Notes: generated by a model not told the origin, from the letters alone. 64,000 nucleotides of DNA from CAWUFC02 sp963921335 (GCA_963921335.3 CAWUFC020000001.1:682001-746000), one strand, 5' to 3'. Shown: positions 53,329-63,247, counted from the first letter of the stretch. Numbers and translations are program-made.

Positions 53329-55017
53329 CTAGTTAAGCCTCGATGTCAGGTCGACCACGCGACTTAGCTCTTCCACGGTGGTGGAGCCGTCTAGAATCAG
53401 TCGAATGCCATCGTCTGCCATGGTGCGAAATCCTTTTTCCCGCGCCACCCGATGAAAGGTGGTTTGGGTGGACTGGGTAGCGATCAGTTCGTCGAGATCA
53501 TCATCAATCTTCAGGACTTCAATCACCAGATTACGGCCGCGATAGCCGCTGCCGGAACACGCCTCACAGCCGACGGCATCATAAACTCCAGCGGGCCGAT
53601 CGATTCCTAGAATGACTTGCTCATACTCTTCGGTTTGGCGCGGTGTTTTACAGTTCGCGCACAAGGTACGAACCAGGCGTTGCCCGATCACGCCGATAAT
53701 GTTGCCGCTCATGATGTCCGGCTTTACGCCCAGGTCACTGAGCCTGGGAATCGCGCCCTCTGCTGAATTGGTATGCAGAGTGGTGAACACCTGGTGCCCG
53801 GTCATGGCGGCGCGAAACGCCATCTCGGCGGTATCCGGGTCACGCACCTCGCCGACCAGGATGATGTCCGGATCCTGGCGCATGAGCGAGCGGATACCGT
53901 CGGCGAAGTCCATCTTGGTGACTTCGCCAATCGACGTCTGGCGAATCATTTCCATCGGGTATTCCACCGGGTCCTCCAGGGTCATGATGTTGACCTCTGG
54001 TGTGCTGCGATAATTCAGCATCGAGTACAGGGTGGTGGTTTTACCGCTGCCAGTAGGGCCCGTCACCAGAATAATGCCTTCCGGGCGACCCATCATCAGC
54101 CTCAGGTCGCTTAGGGTTTCGGCGGACAGTTTGAAATTCTCCAGCGGAACAATGCCCTTGGCTCGGTCCAGTACCCGCAGCACGATGTTCTCACCGTGGG
54201 TGATGGGTTGTACGGACACCCTGAAGTCTACCGGGCGTCCGCCCACTTTGAGGGTAATGCGGCCGTCCTGAGGCGTGCGATTCTCTGCAATATTGAGCCC
54301 TGCCATGACTTTCAGGCGTACCGCCATCGCGGCCCAGTAGTCTTTGTGAAGACTCCGAATCTGGAACAGCACGCCGTCGATGCGGTAGCGAATGCGCAAG
54401 AAGCTGGATTCCGGTTCAAAGTGAATATCTGAGGCTTCGCGTTTTACCGCGTCGGAAAGAATGGCGTCGACCAGGCGCACCATGGGCTGGCTATATTGGT
54501 CACCCACATCTTCCAGGCTCTGGTAGTCGACAACTCCGGTTTCGATCTCCCTGAGAATGCCGTCCACCGACATCTCGTAGCCGTAGAACTGATCAATAGC
54601 ATTGCGTATCTGGCTCTCGGCGGCTAGCACCGGCTGAATATCAATGTCCGATGGCAGGTTGGCTCGCACCCGGTCCAGCATCATGACGTCGTAGATGTCG
54701 GTCATTGCTAGCGTCAGGCGCTTCGCCTGTGGTTCATAGCTAACCGGCAGCACGTTGTGTCTGGAAGCCACGGCCTTAGGTAGCAACTCGATGGCATCTG
54801 CATCGGGCACCACGCTGGAGATGTCGATACTGTCCCGGCCCAGCGCTTCACCCAATTGATCGCGCAGCACTGCTTCTGTAATAAAACCCAGATCTACCAG
54901 AGCCTGACCAATCATAACACCGGTCTTTTTCTGCTCGGTGATCGCAATGGCAACCTGGTCGCTGGTAACGAGGCCTTTTTCAATCAGGCGATCGCCCAGC
55001 CGTTTGTGTACGCTCAC
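53329..55017 (-). CDS. mshE: MshE-like pilus assembly ATPase (GspE/PilB family)
   Basis: A 562-residue secretion ATPase. The N-terminal MshEN-type domain is at residues 1-150 (two repeats of the RLGDRLIEKGLV kind), the Walker A GPTGSGKTT at 320-328, the Walker B DIILVGEVRD near 390, the Asp box and His boxes, and a C-terminal tetra-Cys zinc site (CANCK and CEACSGSGYRGR). It drives pilus polymerisation; MshEN domains can bind cyclic-di-GMP, so pilus extension may respond to that signal. Start is GTG overlapping the mshN stop (GTGA). Confidence 0.94.
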   Translation of the reverse strand: MSVHKRLGDRLIEKGLVTSDQVAIAITEQKKTGVMIGQALVDLGFITEAVLRDQLGEALGRDSIDISSVVPDADAIELLPKAVASRHNVLPVSYEPQAKRLTLAMTDIYDVMMLDRVRANLPSDIDIQPVLAAESQIRNAIDQFYGYEMSVDGILREIETGVVDYQSLEDVGDQYSQPMVRLVDAILSDAVKREASDIHFEPESSFLRIRYRIDGVLFQIRSLHKDYWAAMAVRLKVMAGLNIAENRTPQDGRITLKVGGRPVDFRVSVQPITHGENIVLRVLDRAKGIVPLENFKLSAETLSDLRLMMGRPEGIILVTGPTGSGKTTTLYSMLNYRSTPEVNIMTLEDPVEYPMEMIRQTSIGEVTKMDFADGIRSLMRQDPDIILVGEVRDPDTAEMAFRAAMTGHQVFTTLHTNSAEGAIPRLSDLGVKPDIMSGNIIGVIGQRLVRTLCANCKTPRQTEEYEQVILGIDRPAGVYDAVGCEACSGSGYRGRNLVIEVLKIDDDLDELIATQSTQTTFHRVAREKGFRTMADDGIRLILDGSTTVEELSRVVDLTSRLN

Positions 55018-56765
55018 TGCGCGGCCTCCAGCAAGCTGATGCGCTGCTGCGCCTGTTGGGTATTGAAGCTGGCCGTGTGTGATTGTGCCAGTCGGAGGGC
55101 GTCGCGATAGTAAATCAATGCTTGTGCCTGTTGCTGTAGATGATCCAGTGAGACTGCCAGGTTGAAGCTGTAATCTGGATTGGTATTGTCGTGATGGCGG
55201 GCGTCAAAAAAAGCGCGCTGCGCTGCAAGCCATTCACCCTTCTGGGCGTTGATGGCCCCCTGCAGGAAATGAAGGTGTGCAGCTTGTGGGTTCTCCGCAA
55301 TCAGAATTTTCAGCTCACTCTCCAGCTCGGGGCTGCTGGCCCCGCGCCCGGCCAGGGCGAGAATGCCGGACAGCGCGTAAGTGTCCCTTGGCCAGCGATC
55401 CAGGCACTGTTGATACAGTCGCATGGCTTCCTGGCTGCGACCGAGTCGGCTGGCGGCGGCGGCGGCCCCTAACAGGGCATCACGATTGCCGGGTTCGGCC
55501 CGCAGAGCACGCTGATAGGCGGCGCTCGCGCCCTCGAGATCTCCAGCTGCGTAGGCGTCATAACCGTTGCGAATATGTCTGTTCAAGGCCGGATCCCGGG
55601 TGGCGCGTTTCACCGTCAACTGCTGGGATGCAGTCTGCGGTTCTTCGCTGCGGCTTCCTATCTGGCGAATACTCTCCTGCTCAGGTTGAGCAGCAGTGAC
55701 TGCCGTTGATTCCTCGACAGCAGTTTCGCTCTCGCTCGCTGCGGTAGGCGGTTGCTCTTGGCTGATCAAGTTGTCTCCGACACTGGCCACAACCTCGCCC
55801 AGATCACTGACCAGTGATTCTGGGGAAGTATCGGCCGCTACAGTATCTGCGGGCCTGACATCTGCGACGGCATTTCCACCAGCTTCCTGCGCCATGCTAT
55901 CTTCGCCCGGCACTAGAAGCGCTGAAGGCATCGGTGCGGTCTGCACCACGGTAACCGGCATTGGTTCCTCGGAGTTCAGATAGAAGTTGTAGCCGATGAT
56001 AGCGAGGCCGGCGATGGCCGACAGTATGGTGTAGAGAATGCGGCTGCGGCGGTTGTAATTGTCCGCCACTTTGCGACTTTTCTGCAGTAGTTGAGCCAGT
56101 GCTGCTTTGCGCTCTCGGGCCATGGCCAACGGGTTTTCAACTTCTGGCGGTTCTTCCTCGTAGAACTCAAGGTCGAGGTCCAGTTCTTCCTCGTCAGATT
56201 GGCTTTCTTCCAGCAGGAAATCTGCGTCATTGCTATCCCAGGGTGCGGGTTCCGGCTGCGGCTGTTCGGCTACCTCGTCAAAGTGATCTGCTACCGCCTC
56301 CGGGCTTGTGTGATCTTCCGGTAGCCTGAAGTCGTGATCCATGTCGGTCGGGATGTCTGGGTCAGTACTGCCATTATCAGCGGCGGCAGGCTGTTTGATG
56401 ACTTCTTCAAACAGGGCTTCATCGATACCGTCGAAGCTTTCTTCAGCAGTTGAATCGGGCGTTGGATCTGAATGTTGTATTGGCTCCTCGATAATTTCCT
56501 GCGCTGCTCGCTCAGGAATCGGGTCCGGCTCCGGGTCAGAAACAAGATCCGCTTGTGGCTCTTCTGTCGCTGGCTGTGGTTCAGGCTGCACTGGCGGTGG
56601 GGGCTCGGGTGCCGGTTCCGGTGACGCGGGCTGCGCTTCCTCAGGTATAGATACAACGGGCTCTGGCACGGGCGCAAAAACCGCGAGCGCCTCCTCAATT
56701 TCCTCGGCGCTTTTGCCGGCCTTTTCCAGGGCGGCTTTTTTCAGTGCATCCAGCAGCACACTCAT
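55014..56765 (-). CDS. mshN: MshN-like TPR protein
   Basis: A 583-residue protein. The first 230 residues are acidic and rich in Pro and Glu, with low complexity. A transmembrane segment lies around residue 250 (ILYTILSAIAGLAIIGY). The C-terminal 180 residues contain tetratricopeptide-like repeats (AAYQRALRAEPGNRDALLGAA, AMRLYQQCLDRWPRD, FDARHHDNTNPDYSFNLAVSLD). This matches MshN of MSHA pili, but with a longer N-terminal linker. It lies between mshL and mshE. It probably helps pilotin-like or secretin assembly functions. Confidence 0.82.
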   Translation of the reverse strand: MSVLLDALKKAALEKAGKSAEEIEEALAVFAPVPEPVVSIPEEAQPASPEPAPEPPPPVQPEPQPATEEPQADLVSDPEPDPIPERAAQEIIEEPIQHSDPTPDSTAEESFDGIDEALFEEVIKQPAAADNGSTDPDIPTDMDHDFRLPEDHTSPEAVADHFDEVAEQPQPEPAPWDSNDADFLLEESQSDEEELDLDLEFYEEEPPEVENPLAMARERKAALAQLLQKSRKVADNYNRRSRILYTILSAIAGLAIIGYNFYLNSEEPMPVTVVQTAPMPSALLVPGEDSMAQEAGGNAVADVRPADTVAADTSPESLVSDLGEVVASVGDNLISQEQPPTAASESETAVEESTAVTAAQPEQESIRQIGSRSEEPQTASQQLTVKRATRDPALNRHIRNGYDAYAAGDLEGASAAYQRALRAEPGNRDALLGAAAAASRLGRSQEAMRLYQQCLDRWPRDTYALSGILALAGRGASSPELESELKILIAENPQAAHLHFLQGAINAQKGEWLAAQRAFFDARHHDNTNPDYSFNLAVSLDHLQQQAQALIYYRDALRLAQSHTASFNTQQAQQRISLLEAAQ

Positions 56766-56774
56766 GTGCGGTAC

Positions 56775-58384
56775 CTAGCGCTGCGCCGTGGGCAGGAAGC
56801 GTCTGAAATCATCCAAATCGCCCTCGAGGCTGGCGTCACCAATCACCGTTGGGCGAATAAAAATCACCAGTTCGGTCTTCACTGACTTGTCTTCGTCATA
56901 GCGAAAGGCGGCGCCAATACCGGGTATTTTGCTTAACACCGGTACTCCAGAAGAATCCCGTTCCACTTCGTCCTGCATAAGGCCGCCGATGACTGCAATA
57001 TTGCCGGAATTCACCTTGAGGACAGATTCCACCTCGCGCACCTGGATGACGGGAATTTCGCTGACAACGCCCGCCTCTGCCAGTTGCGGGTTGGGGTCCT
57101 CCACGTAGTCGATCACCCGAGATATGGTGGGTCGCACGTTGATCGTGACGGACTCATCCATATTAATAAACGGGGTGACACTCATCACAAAGCCTACCGG
57201 CACCGTGTTGATCTGGGTTTCAAAGGTAAACAGTCGTCCGCCGCCCACGGTGGAACTGGCGTTATCGATATTTACCTCGACATTGAAATAGACCAGGTTA
57301 TCCACGACCTTGAGAATGGCGGTCTGGTTGTTGATAGCCATCACCTTTGGACTGGACATGACGCTGACATCACCAAAAGTTTGCAAGGCAGTCAGCGTGG
57401 CCTGGATATTGGCATCGCCGATGTTGATGTCCGATGCCTCAATCGTGAATGCCGGGGGGCCAGGCCAAATAGCGGGTCGGTGACCGCCTGGTCAATAAAC
57501 AGGTCGGCGCCTTCATCCAGTAGCTGCCAGTCGATGCCGGCCTGGTAACCCTCGCTGAGTTTCACCTCGGCCACTGTGGCCTCAATCAGGACCTGGCGTT
57601 GGCTGCTGCGCTGTACAGAGTCGATAAAGCGGCTGACCTCCGCATGCTGGCGGGATGTTGCCCGCACCGCGATCACGCCGCTCTCCCGGTTCATCACGAT
57701 ATTGCGGTTGCGATCATCGGTGCCGAGTTCAGCCTCGGTAGGGTTGTAGATGATGTTGTCGATGTTCTGGTAGAGCGTGTCCCAGAATGCATGTTGGGAA
57801 GTGTTGTTGACCGTGGTATCCGAGTTGTTGTTGGAGGCGCTGCCACCGCCTTCCTCGCCCGCTCCCACGCCGGTGGAGCTGATCTCTGTGGACACTTCCA
57901 CTGCTCCAGTGCTGGTGCGGGACATGTTCAGGTATTCGACCTCGTAGGTGCGCAGGAAGGGCAGGTCGCGACGCACCTCGAGCACGTTATCTCGAATCTC
58001 GTAGCGCAGACCGGCACTTTGGGTGATGCGATCCAGCAATGGGCTAAGCGGCTGGTCTACCGCGTTGAGCGTAATGCGCGCGTCAATTTCTGAATCGATA
58101 TCCAGGTTCAGTTCAGAATCCCTGGCCAGGGAAAACAGCAGCTCGGTCACGGGTACGTCGTAAACGACAACCGTGTGTGTGGTCTCCATTTCAGTCGGTG
58201 CCGGTGCGGGCAAACTGGGTGCGACATAGACCGGATCGGGGATGGCAGCGGTACTCTCGTCCTTTTCCTCTGCTGGGGCGGTATCGATATGCCCCTCTGA
58301 CAGTGGCGGTTTCTCGCGCAGGCTGTCGCAGCCGCTGAGCAGGGACAGCATACACAGGGCCGCTATGGGCGCACGAAGGTTCAT
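56775..58384 (-). pseudogene. mshL: MshL-like outer-membrane secretin, frameshifted
   Basis: The first part starts at ATG 58384 with a lipoprotein signal (AALCMLSLLSGC) and secretin N-domains (VVVYDVPVTELLFSLA, then RITLNAVDQPLSPLLDRIT). It leaves frame at the G6 run 57454-57459; with one G added the reading runs LAPPAFTIEASDINIGDANIQATLTALQTF into the second part, which holds the secretin core (VMSSPKVMAINNQTA, FVMSVTPFINMDESV, IAVIGGLMQDE). The corrected length is about 536 residues, normal for MshL. A missing base in a homopolymer is often a sequencing error, so the gene may be intact. ATGA overlap with mshM. Confidence 0.85.
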
Positions 58385-59238
58385 CGGACCATCTCCATTA
58401 GTCTTGAAAGGGGCCACCAGCTGGGCATTGACCGGTATTGGCTATCACGTGCAGCGGCCCGAATATCTGCCGCTGACAGGGTGTGTCGATTCTGGGTGAA
58501 CGCGGTCAGCAGGCTCTTATCGGCAAGTATGTTGATGCGCCTGACCAGCCCGTGCGCATAGCGATTGATGCTGCGCGCCATGGCATGCGTAAATAGGTCC
58601 GGACCCTTGTAGCCTGAAGCTCGCATGCGAAAGTTCAGGTAGGCATGAACGTCCTTGAGATGCATGGGCTCGAGATAGAGGCTGTGCGTGATGCGCTCGC
58701 GCAATTGTCGAATACGGCGATTGGCGAGGTTGTCATCCAGCTCGGGTTGCCCAAACAGGACAATCTGCAGCAGTTTGTGTGTATCGGTCTCCAGATTACT
58801 CAGCAGCCGAATCTCTTCCAGGGTTTCCAGCGGCATTTCCTGGGCCTCTTCCACCAGCACCACGACTTTGCGTCCACGGACGTGGCGCTCCAGCAGTGCC
58901 TGGTGCAACTGTCGCATCACCGTCAGCTTGTCGGCGCCCTCCGCAATGGGGAGCTGCATTTCGCGAGCAATCTCATGCAGCGTGTGTTCCGGGGACAGGC
59001 TGGGGTGAGGCAGGTAGACCCAGTCGACGGTATCCCCGAGCTTGAGGGGCAGCATGCGGCAGAGCATGGTCTTACCGCTGCCGACTTCGCCGACGACTTT
59101 GGTAATACCTTCGCCGGTGGCGATGGCATAACACAGAGCGTGAAGGGTGGCGCCCCGATCACAGCCCTCGAAAAAGACGTGGGTATCGGGAGTGATTCTG
59201 AAAGGCGGCTGTTCTAAGCCAAAAAATTCCAGATACAT
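58381..59238 (-). CDS. mshM: MshM/ExeA-like AAA ATPase
   Basis: A 285-residue ATPase: MYLEFFGLEQPPFRITPD at the N-terminus is the ExeA-type hallmark, the Walker A GEVGSGKTM is at 50-58, and VVLVEEAQEM is the Walker B. It lacks a periplasmic domain. In the family it is needed for secretin assembly, with MshM in MSHA systems. It begins the pilus transcript, followed by mshL, with an ATGA overlap. In Vibrio the order is I-J-K-L-M-N-E-G, so M being first is unusual. Confidence 0.88.
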   Translation of the reverse strand: MYLEFFGLEQPPFRITPDTHVFFEGCDRGATLHALCYAIATGEGITKVVGEVGSGKTMLCRMLPLKLGDTVDWVYLPHPSLSPEHTLHEIAREMQLPIAEGADKLTVMRQLHQALLERHVRGRKVVVLVEEAQEMPLETLEEIRLLSNLETDTHKLLQIVLFGQPELDDNLANRRIRQLRERITHSLYLEPMHLKDVHAYLNFRMRASGYKGPDLFTHAMARSINRYAHGLVRRINILADKSLLTAFTQNRHTLSAADIRAAARDSQYRSMPSWWPLSRLMEMVR

Positions 59239-59328
59239 GCGCTTTTGTTTTTATCTCCAGCTACATAAAAGCAGCGTGGACCCGAGTTATAACTAGTGTA
59301 TGGCAGCGCGGGTCAGGAGTATAGGTTT

Positions 59329-60195
59329 TTAATGGGCTTCCGCTTGATTTTGTTCGCGCCCCACCACCACGTTATCGGGTAGCCCAGGGGACCAGCCTGG
59401 TGGATTGATCCAGTATTTCCAGGCTTCACCAGGCGACTTTGCAGTTGCCACATCGCGAATGAGCTTGCCCCACTCGGCGAAGCCTATACGCAGAGGGTTG
59501 TAGGTATTGATATTGTTGATCAGGCCATAACGAACGGGTTTGTCTTCGTCTTGAAAACTGCCAAACAGGCGATCCCAGATGATCAGCAAATTAGCGTAAT
59601 TGCGATCAATATATTCTGGGTTAGAGCCGTGGTGCGCCCGATGGTGCGCTGGACTGACGAAGATGTATTCGAGCGGTGCCCACCATCGTTTGATTTGCTC
59701 AGTGTGGGTAAAAAATCCATAGATGGTTGCCACGGCGCCGGCACTGGCGATGAGAAGTGGATGAAAACCAAGTAGCGGCAGCGGCCAGTAGAACAGGGCC
59801 CGGGTCAATGGTCCTGTTGGTGATTGCCGCAACGCGGTGCCAAAGTTCATGTGTTCACTGGAGTGATGCACCACGTGGGCGGCCCAGAGGAACCGCGAGC
59901 GATGTGAGGCCCTGTGATAACAATAAAATACGAAATCCAGCACCACCAGAGTGACCAGCCAGGCAAGCGGGCCTTCTATGGGAAGGTCAATCAGGCGATA
60001 CTGATAAAGCAGGTAGTGGAAAGCGATGATCAGGCCGTCAAAGCCCAGTTTGACGGCGATATTCATCCCCAGCTGCGACATTGAGCCACCCCAATCAAGC
60101 CAGGTGTAGGCCTGACGTCCACGGCTGGCAGAGATCAGCGCTTCCGACAGCATGAGCAATGCAAATACAGGTAGTGCTAGAGCGGTGAGATCCAT
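59329..60195 (-). CDS. Sterol desaturase / fatty acid hydroxylase family protein
   Basis: A 288-residue membrane di-iron enzyme. Four hydrophobic segments and the His clusters: HRASH, HVVHHSSEHMN, and SPAHHRAHHGSNP with the HxxHH-type metal ligands. The family hydroxylates or desaturates lipids, sterols or carotenoids. It is like the many bacterial homologues next to unrelated genes. It lies alone, divergent from the glycerate kinase gene with a 196-base gap. Substrate unknown. Confidence 0.9.
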   Translation of the reverse strand: MDLTALALPVFALLMLSEALISASRGRQAYTWLDWGGSMSQLGMNIAVKLGFDGLIIAFHYLLYQYRLIDLPIEGPLAWLVTLVVLDFVFYCYHRASHRSRFLWAAHVVHHSSEHMNFGTALRQSPTGPLTRALFYWPLPLLGFHPLLIASAGAVATIYGFFTHTEQIKRWWAPLEYIFVSPAHHRAHHGSNPEYIDRNYANLLIIWDRLFGSFQDEDKPVRYGLINNINTYNPLRIGFAEWGKLIRDVATAKSPGEAWKYWINPPGWSPGLPDNVVVGREQNQAEAH

Positions 60196-60391
60196 TCACC
60201 CGAGTCTAACCCGTTCCCGTGGGAATGGGCAGCCAGACCGCGCAATGCGTGCTTTGCACCAATAAAGTGCGCTCCAGATAGTATTGCATTGCTATGGTGC
60301 GCCGCTGACCGTGATGGCCCGTTTTTGTGCCTGTGGATGCGCTATCTTGGTACTGTTCAGTTGGCACGGAAATTGATTCTTTAGGGGGCTA

Positions 60392-61267
60392 ATGGATAGT
60401 GAACTCACACACCGCTGGCAGCAGCTGATCAGCAAACATCAACTGCCGTCTTCTTATCTGCAGCAGGCCGCTGACTGGCTGCTGCCGCTGGCGGGCTGGT
60501 TACGCGAACAGCGCGTCGATGAACAGGAGCCCTTGCTCGTCGGTGTGCAGGGCGCCCAGGGCACGGGTAAAACCACATCAAGCGCATTCCTGGCGCAAGC
60601 TCTTGAGCAATCAGCACCAACGCTGGTGCTGTCACTGGATGATTTTTATCTGACCCGCGAGCAGCGAGCGCATCTGGCGGGTGAGGTACATCCACTGTTG
60701 CAAACGCGGGGCGTGCCCGGCACCCATGATTTGGTACTGCTTAATTCTGTGCTGGATGATTTGCTGGCGGGCAGGCATCCGTACTTGCCGCGGTTTGATA
60801 AAGCCATCGATGACCGTTTACCGGAAAGCCAGTGGGACCGAGCGCCAGGGCCTTTTGGTTACGTGCTGCTCGAAGGCTGGTGTGTTGGTGCCACTGCGCA
60901 GGCGGACGAAGACTTACTACTGCCTATCAACGGCCTGGAAGCCGAGCAGGACCGGGACCTGCGTTGGCGTCGCTATGTGAACGGCCGCCTTGATGGTGAG
61001 TACCAGGCCTTGTTTGCCAGGCTTGATCGGCTGGTGTCATTGCTGGCACCAAGTATGGACGCGGTCTTTGAGTGGCGGGAATTGCAAGAGCTCAAACTGC
61101 GGGCCCGAGGTGGTAGTGAGGTGATGAGCCCTCAGCAAGTGCGACGTTTTGTGGAGTTTTATGAGCGTATTACAAGGCAGTGCCTCGCTCAGTTGCCAGG
61201 CTCCGCTGAATATCTGTTGCAGCTCAATGAGGACCATGAATTCTTCGCCGGGGGGCCGCGCTCATGA
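60392..61267 (+). CDS. D-glycerate kinase-like P-loop kinase
   Basis: A 291-residue protein with the P-loop GAQGTGKTT at 54-62, and later LVLSLDDFYLTREQR, which is typical of the plant-type D-glycerate 3-kinase/uridine-kinase-like fold. It would phosphorylate glycerate to 3-phosphoglycerate using ATP. It begins an operon with glucosyl-3-phosphoglycerate enzymes and a GH13 phosphorylase, which release glycerate and so explain the kinase. The start ATG has AGGGGG nearby. The stop overlaps the next gene (ATGA). Confidence 0.85.
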   Translation: MDSELTHRWQQLISKHQLPSSYLQQAADWLLPLAGWLREQRVDEQEPLLVGVQGAQGTGKTTSSAFLAQALEQSAPTLVLSLDDFYLTREQRAHLAGEVHPLLQTRGVPGTHDLVLLNSVLDDLLAGRHPYLPRFDKAIDDRLPESQWDRAPGPFGYVLLEGWCVGATAQADEDLLLPINGLEAEQDRDLRWRRYVNGRLDGEYQALFARLDRLVSLLAPSMDAVFEWRELQELKLRARGGSEVMSPQQVRRFVEFYERITRQCLAQLPGSAEYLLQLNEDHEFFAGGPRS

Positions 61268-62028
61268 ATCTGTTGGTCATCACTGATCTCGACGAGACCC
61301 TGCTGGATAAAGATTACCAGTTCTCAGCGGCGCAGCCGGCCCTTGATGCGTTGTGCCAGGCAGCTGTACCAGTGATTCTGAATTCCAGCAAGACAGCACT
61401 GGAGTGCTTCTATTGGCAAGATCGAATCGGTCTTTCCGGTCCGGCGATCTGTGAAAACGGCGCCGCCTTGGCAGAGAGGGTCAATGGACAGCTTGAGTAC
61501 CGAGAAGTCCACAGCTGTGCTCGCGAGCAGATACTGGCTGTACTTGCGCGGGCGCGCGGGCTCGGTATTGAGTTTGAGGGATTCAACGATTGGGATGCGC
61601 GGACGATTGCTGCCAACACCGGTTTACCCCTCAAACAGGCTGCGCTGGCTGGGCAGCGAGATTTCAGCGAGCCGCTGCGGGTTGCCGATGCTGACAGGGC
61701 AGCCCTTTTAAATCTCTTGAACGAGGAAAACTTGAGCGCCCAGCAGGGCGGCCGCTTTTTAACGATCAGTGGAGACAGCGACAAGGGTCGTGCTGCCCGC
61801 ATGCTCGCTGACACTTATTACCCGGATCGCCAATTGATCGTGCTGGGAGACAGCCCCAATGATCTGTCCATGCTGAACGGGGCAGATATTGCGGTAGTGA
61901 TTGCTTCGGAGCGCCAGTTGGGGATGATGGTCGAGCAGGCCGGGCGGGTAATGTATACAGATCAGGCAGGAGCCAAAGGCTGGAACGAGGCCATCCTGGC
62001 ATTAATGGAGGAAGTTAAACATGGGTGA
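61264..62028 (+). CDS. Mannosyl/glucosyl-3-phosphoglycerate phosphatase (HAD family)
   Basis: A 254-residue HAD phosphatase with the nucleophile motif TDLDETLL (D8, D10), NSSKTALE as motif II and GDSPNDLSML as motif IV. It is like mannosyl-3-phosphoglycerate phosphatase (MPGP/YedP type), which removes phosphate from glucosyl- or mannosyl-3-phosphoglycerate. Next to a GT81-like synthase, it would give glucosylglycerate. ATG 61264 overlaps the kinase stop; its own stop overlaps the synthase start by 8 bases. Confidence 0.88.
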   Translation: MNLLVITDLDETLLDKDYQFSAAQPALDALCQAAVPVILNSSKTALECFYWQDRIGLSGPAICENGAALAERVNGQLEYREVHSCAREQILAVLARARGLGIEFEGFNDWDARTIAANTGLPLKQAALAGQRDFSEPLRVADADRAALLNLLNEENLSAQQGGRFLTISGDSDKGRAARMLADTYYPDRQLIVLGDSPNDLSMLNGADIAVVIASERQLGMMVEQAGRVMYTDQAGAKGWNEAILALMEEVKHG

Positions 62029-63247
62029 TTTTCATCAGAATGGCATGGTTACAACCCTGCATAATCTCTCCCGGAGGCCGGTGGAAGACCTGGAATCGGA
62101 GCTGGAGGGTTTTCGCAGCCAACGGCCCATGTCGCTGGTGTTGCCAAGTTTGTACTCCGAGCTGTCCGGTCCTGCCCTGAGCAATATCGTTGCTGAAATT
62201 TCCAAGGTCAGTTACCTCGACGAAATCGTGATTGGATTGGATCGCGCCAACGAGCGTGAGTATCGCCACGCGATCGAGTATTTCTCGGCGCTGGGGCAGC
62301 ACCATCGTATTCTTTGGAACGACGGGCCGCGCTTGCAGGCTCTCGATAAGCGCCTGCAATCACTCGGTCTGGCACCCATGGAGTTGGGTAAAGGGCGTAA
62401 CGTCTGGTACTGCCTGGGTTATGTCCTTGGATCCGGCAAAGGAACTTCGGTGGCACTTCACGATTGCGACATAGTGACCTATAGCCGCGAGTTGCTGGCT
62501 CGACTGATTTACCCGGTTGCCCATCCCAACTTCAGTTATGTGTTCTGCAAGGGGTTCTACACCCGGGTCGGCGGCAATCGCATGGGCGGCAGAGTGAGCC
62601 GCCTGTTTGTGACCCCGCTGCTGCGCGCACTGACTAAAGTCTGCGGCTACTCTGAGTTTATCGATTATCTGGACAGCTTCCGCTATCCGCTGGCCGGGGA
62701 ATTTTCATTGCGCACGGATGTGATCAACGATCTGCTGATTCCCAGTGACTGGGGCCTGGAAATTGGCGTGCTGTCAGAAATGAAGCGTAATTACGCCACC
62801 AATCGTCTCTGCCAGGTGGACATTGCCGACGTCTACGACCATAAGCACCAGGACCTGTCCGCTGAGGATGCCAGCACCGGCTTGTCCAAAATGAGTACGG
62901 ACATCGCCAAGGCCCTGTTCCGGAAATTGGCCACCAAGGGCGAAGTGTTTTCTACCGAAAAGTTTCGCACCATCAAGGCCACCTATTATCGGGTGGCCCT
63001 GGATTTTATTGAGACCTATCACAATGACGCGATGATCAACGGATTGGAATATGACCGCCATCGCGAAGAGCAGGCGGTGGAGTTGTTTGCACAGAACGTG
63101 ATGACCGCCGGGGATCATTTTCTCGAGCACCCGATGGAGAAGCCCTTCATGCCGTCCTGGAACCGGGTGCGCTCCGCGGCCCCGTCCATTTTGAATGAAC
63201 TCTATGAAGCAGTAGAGGCAGATTATCAGGAGTTCGGTGGTGGCTGA
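62021..63247 (+). CDS. gpgS: Glucosyl-3-phosphoglycerate synthase-like glycosyltransferase
   Basis: A 408-residue glycosyltransferase with a GT-A fold: MSLVLPSLYSELSGPAL, DEIVIGLDRAN and the DxD-like metal site HDCDIV near residue 145, plus a long C-terminal part. This is the bacterial GpgS (GT81) pattern, making glucosyl-3-phosphoglycerate from UDP- or ADP-glucose and 3-phosphoglycerate. It sits between the phosphatase and the phosphorylase. It overlaps both neighbours by 8 bases. The mannosyl alternative is less likely given the next gene, but not excluded. Confidence 0.85.
   Translation: MGDFHQNGMVTTLHNLSRRPVEDLESELEGFRSQRPMSLVLPSLYSELSGPALSNIVAEISKVSYLDEIVIGLDRANEREYRHAIEYFSALGQHHRILWNDGPRLQALDKRLQSLGLAPMELGKGRNVWYCLGYVLGSGKGTSVALHDCDIVTYSRELLARLIYPVAHPNFSYVFCKGFYTRVGGNRMGGRVSRLFVTPLLRALTKVCGYSEFIDYLDSFRYPLAGEFSLRTDVINDLLIPSDWGLEIGVLSEMKRNYATNRLCQVDIADVYDHKHQDLSAEDASTGLSKMSTDIAKALFRKLATKGEVFSTEKFRTIKATYYRVALDFIETYHNDAMINGLEYDRHREEQAVELFAQNVMTAGDHFLEHPMEKPFMPSWNRVRSAAPSILNELYEAVEADYQEFGGG

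Noticed and set aside
60361..60378. A sigma-54-like site TTGGCACG then TTGAT before the glycerate kinase gene
   Set aside because: The -12 element has GA where GC is needed, and the start site would fall inside the ribosome-binding region.
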